DNA of 64,000 bases, taken from NCBI GenBank assembly GCA_018907035.1, contig JACCIC010000175.1, positions 434,001 through 498,000 on the forward strand. Reading direction: 5' to 3'. The position numbers and the translations under genes were made by a program. The notes beneath the pieces were generated by a model. That model was not told the origin of the DNA. It saw only the letters and a list, made by a program, of their open reading frames with translations, and made no database searches. The DNA is from Sycobia sp. Sy_11 (lineage: Eukaryota; Arthropoda; Insecta; Hymenoptera; Epichrysomallidae). Positions 63,147 through 64,000 of this stretch are shown piece after piece; the first letter of the stretch is position 1, and each line of letters starts with the position of its first letter.

Positions 63147-63348
63147 CTAATTGCAGACGTGCTCCTCCCGCGTGTATCTGCAGAGCTCGCACTTGACGTC
63201 GCAGCACCAGACGAAGCGACAGTTGCATTTGTCGGTGACGTCCCTTACGCGGGTCTGGTAGCCCCTTCCGCAGCAGAGAAGCCGGCAGCCGTCCAGGCCC
63301 AGGCTCGTGCGATTGCAGACGCGCCCCCGCGTGCCCGGGATGCCCAAC
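63147..63348 (-). CDS. Wnt family ligand, last coding exon
   Basis: The exon opens after TTATGTTAACAG (AG at 63350-63349) with one base completing a split codon, and ends at TAG 63149-63147. It encodes 66 residues with the complete Wnt C-terminal cysteine pattern: [35 protein letters not shown] and a final VCN. Wnts are secreted, lipid-modified ligands of Frizzled receptors; this cysteine-rich domain contacts the receptor and LRP5/6. The CNCRFVWCC and REE..C features remind me of the Wnt9 / Drosophila Wnt4 group, but I would not assign the subfamily. The exon is very rich in G+C against its neighbours. Upstream exons lie beyond position 64000. The 3' UTR side (62926-63146) contains a (GTT)n-like stretch at about 63045-63100. 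Confidence 0.95.
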
Positions 63349-64000
63349 CTGTTAACATAATGATATTTAAATTTTTTACTGTTTTTAATTTAATTTAACG
63401 TGTTTTATATAATGGTATTTTGATTTTTTAAATAGTATAAAATTACATTACTCTGCAGCGTTTTTTACTTTTAAAAAATAGCAAAGTAAATAAAATGAAA
63501 TCCTTTTATTCATTTAATTACATATTTTAATTAATTTTTAAACAAATTTTTGCAGTCAAATCATATCATTGAATTTTATATTGAGAATAGTTCGACTAGA
63601 TGATTTCTTCCTATTAAAATTTAGAAAAGATTATCCAGAAAATTTGAAAATATATATTTGGATGTTTAATTATACTGTTATTAACTTAAATTCATATAAG
63701 TATAGTTGGTATAAGTATTTGGTACATTGGGAAAAAAATTGTCGAAACTGTTCGAAATTGTCGATCGTATGTGTTTGTGTATATACTACATAGGTGCCCC
63801 AAAAAGATCCGAACCCTCCGATAATTATGCAGGGTGAAGTTCTATAAAAAATGTTTAATAGCAAATTTATAGGATTTCAAAAAACCTTTTTACCGATTTA
63901 GTTTTAATCAAAATCAATCGGTCAAAATCAATTCGAAAATTTTTAATAATTTTTTTTTTTTTTTTTTTTTTAATAAAATCTTTTGGTGGGATTTTATTTA
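63349..64000. other. Wnt intron, AT-rich
   Basis: Intron upstream of the last Wnt exon. It ends with a T-rich run of about 22 bases at 63951-63972. No other feature is recognised. Confidence 0.6.

Noticed and set aside
63159..63398. 79-codon plus-strand frame rich in Ala and Pro
   Set aside because: Antisense of the G+C-rich Wnt exon; the minus strand has the full Wnt cysteine pattern.

Overview
The window is nuclear DNA from an insect, very probably a hymenopteran and by inference an ant. It is strongly AT-rich, has spliced genes with short introns, and carries many microsatellites and transposon relics. The best phylogenetic marker is a nine-exon gene at 41.0-45.6 kb. Its joined reading frame is 400 codons, with an RS domain followed by a proline-rich tail, and it matches the bee/ant sex-determination gene feminizer/transformer (fem/tra).

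Layout. (1) 1.5-2.4 kb, minus: first exon of a probable FAST-kinase-domain mitochondrial protein. (2) 5.6-19.8 kb, minus: MTFP1, three exons. Intron 1 is about 13.6 kb and holds a nearly intact mariner, two loci of a 60-bp minisatellite, a decayed BEL/Pao retrotransposon, a second decayed mariner and a 2.1-kb inverted-repeat element. (3) 19.8-41.0 kb: repeat-dominated. It contains a 3.7-kb inverted-repeat structure, a 5'-truncated R1-like non-LTR element, a decayed Helitron with a recognisable 3' terminus, an ORF resembling the herpesvirus-tegument type (C76-like) cysteine protease fold, and a 2.8-kb foldback element. (4) 41.0-55.4 kb: a compact gene block with fem/tra (-), RUVBL2/reptin (+), Nup62 (-) and a divergent UDP-glycosyltransferase-like gene (+). 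(5) 55.4-63.1 kb: mostly AT-rich intergenic sequence and microsatellites, with one orphan pol III B-box hairpin and one doubtful small gene. (6) 63.1-63.3 kb, minus: the last coding exon of a Wnt gene whose remainder lies beyond the window.

The host genes are unrelated housekeeping, developmental and sex-determination genes that happen to be neighbours; no operon-like logic is implied. fem and reptin are head to head across about 2 kb that includes an unusual cluster of six GGTACC palindromes. reptin and Nup62 are tail to tail, and Nup62 and the UGT-like gene are head to head. Exon boundaries were derived by hand from splice consensus, reading phase and family knowledge. Every family assignment is from recognition, not from a database search.
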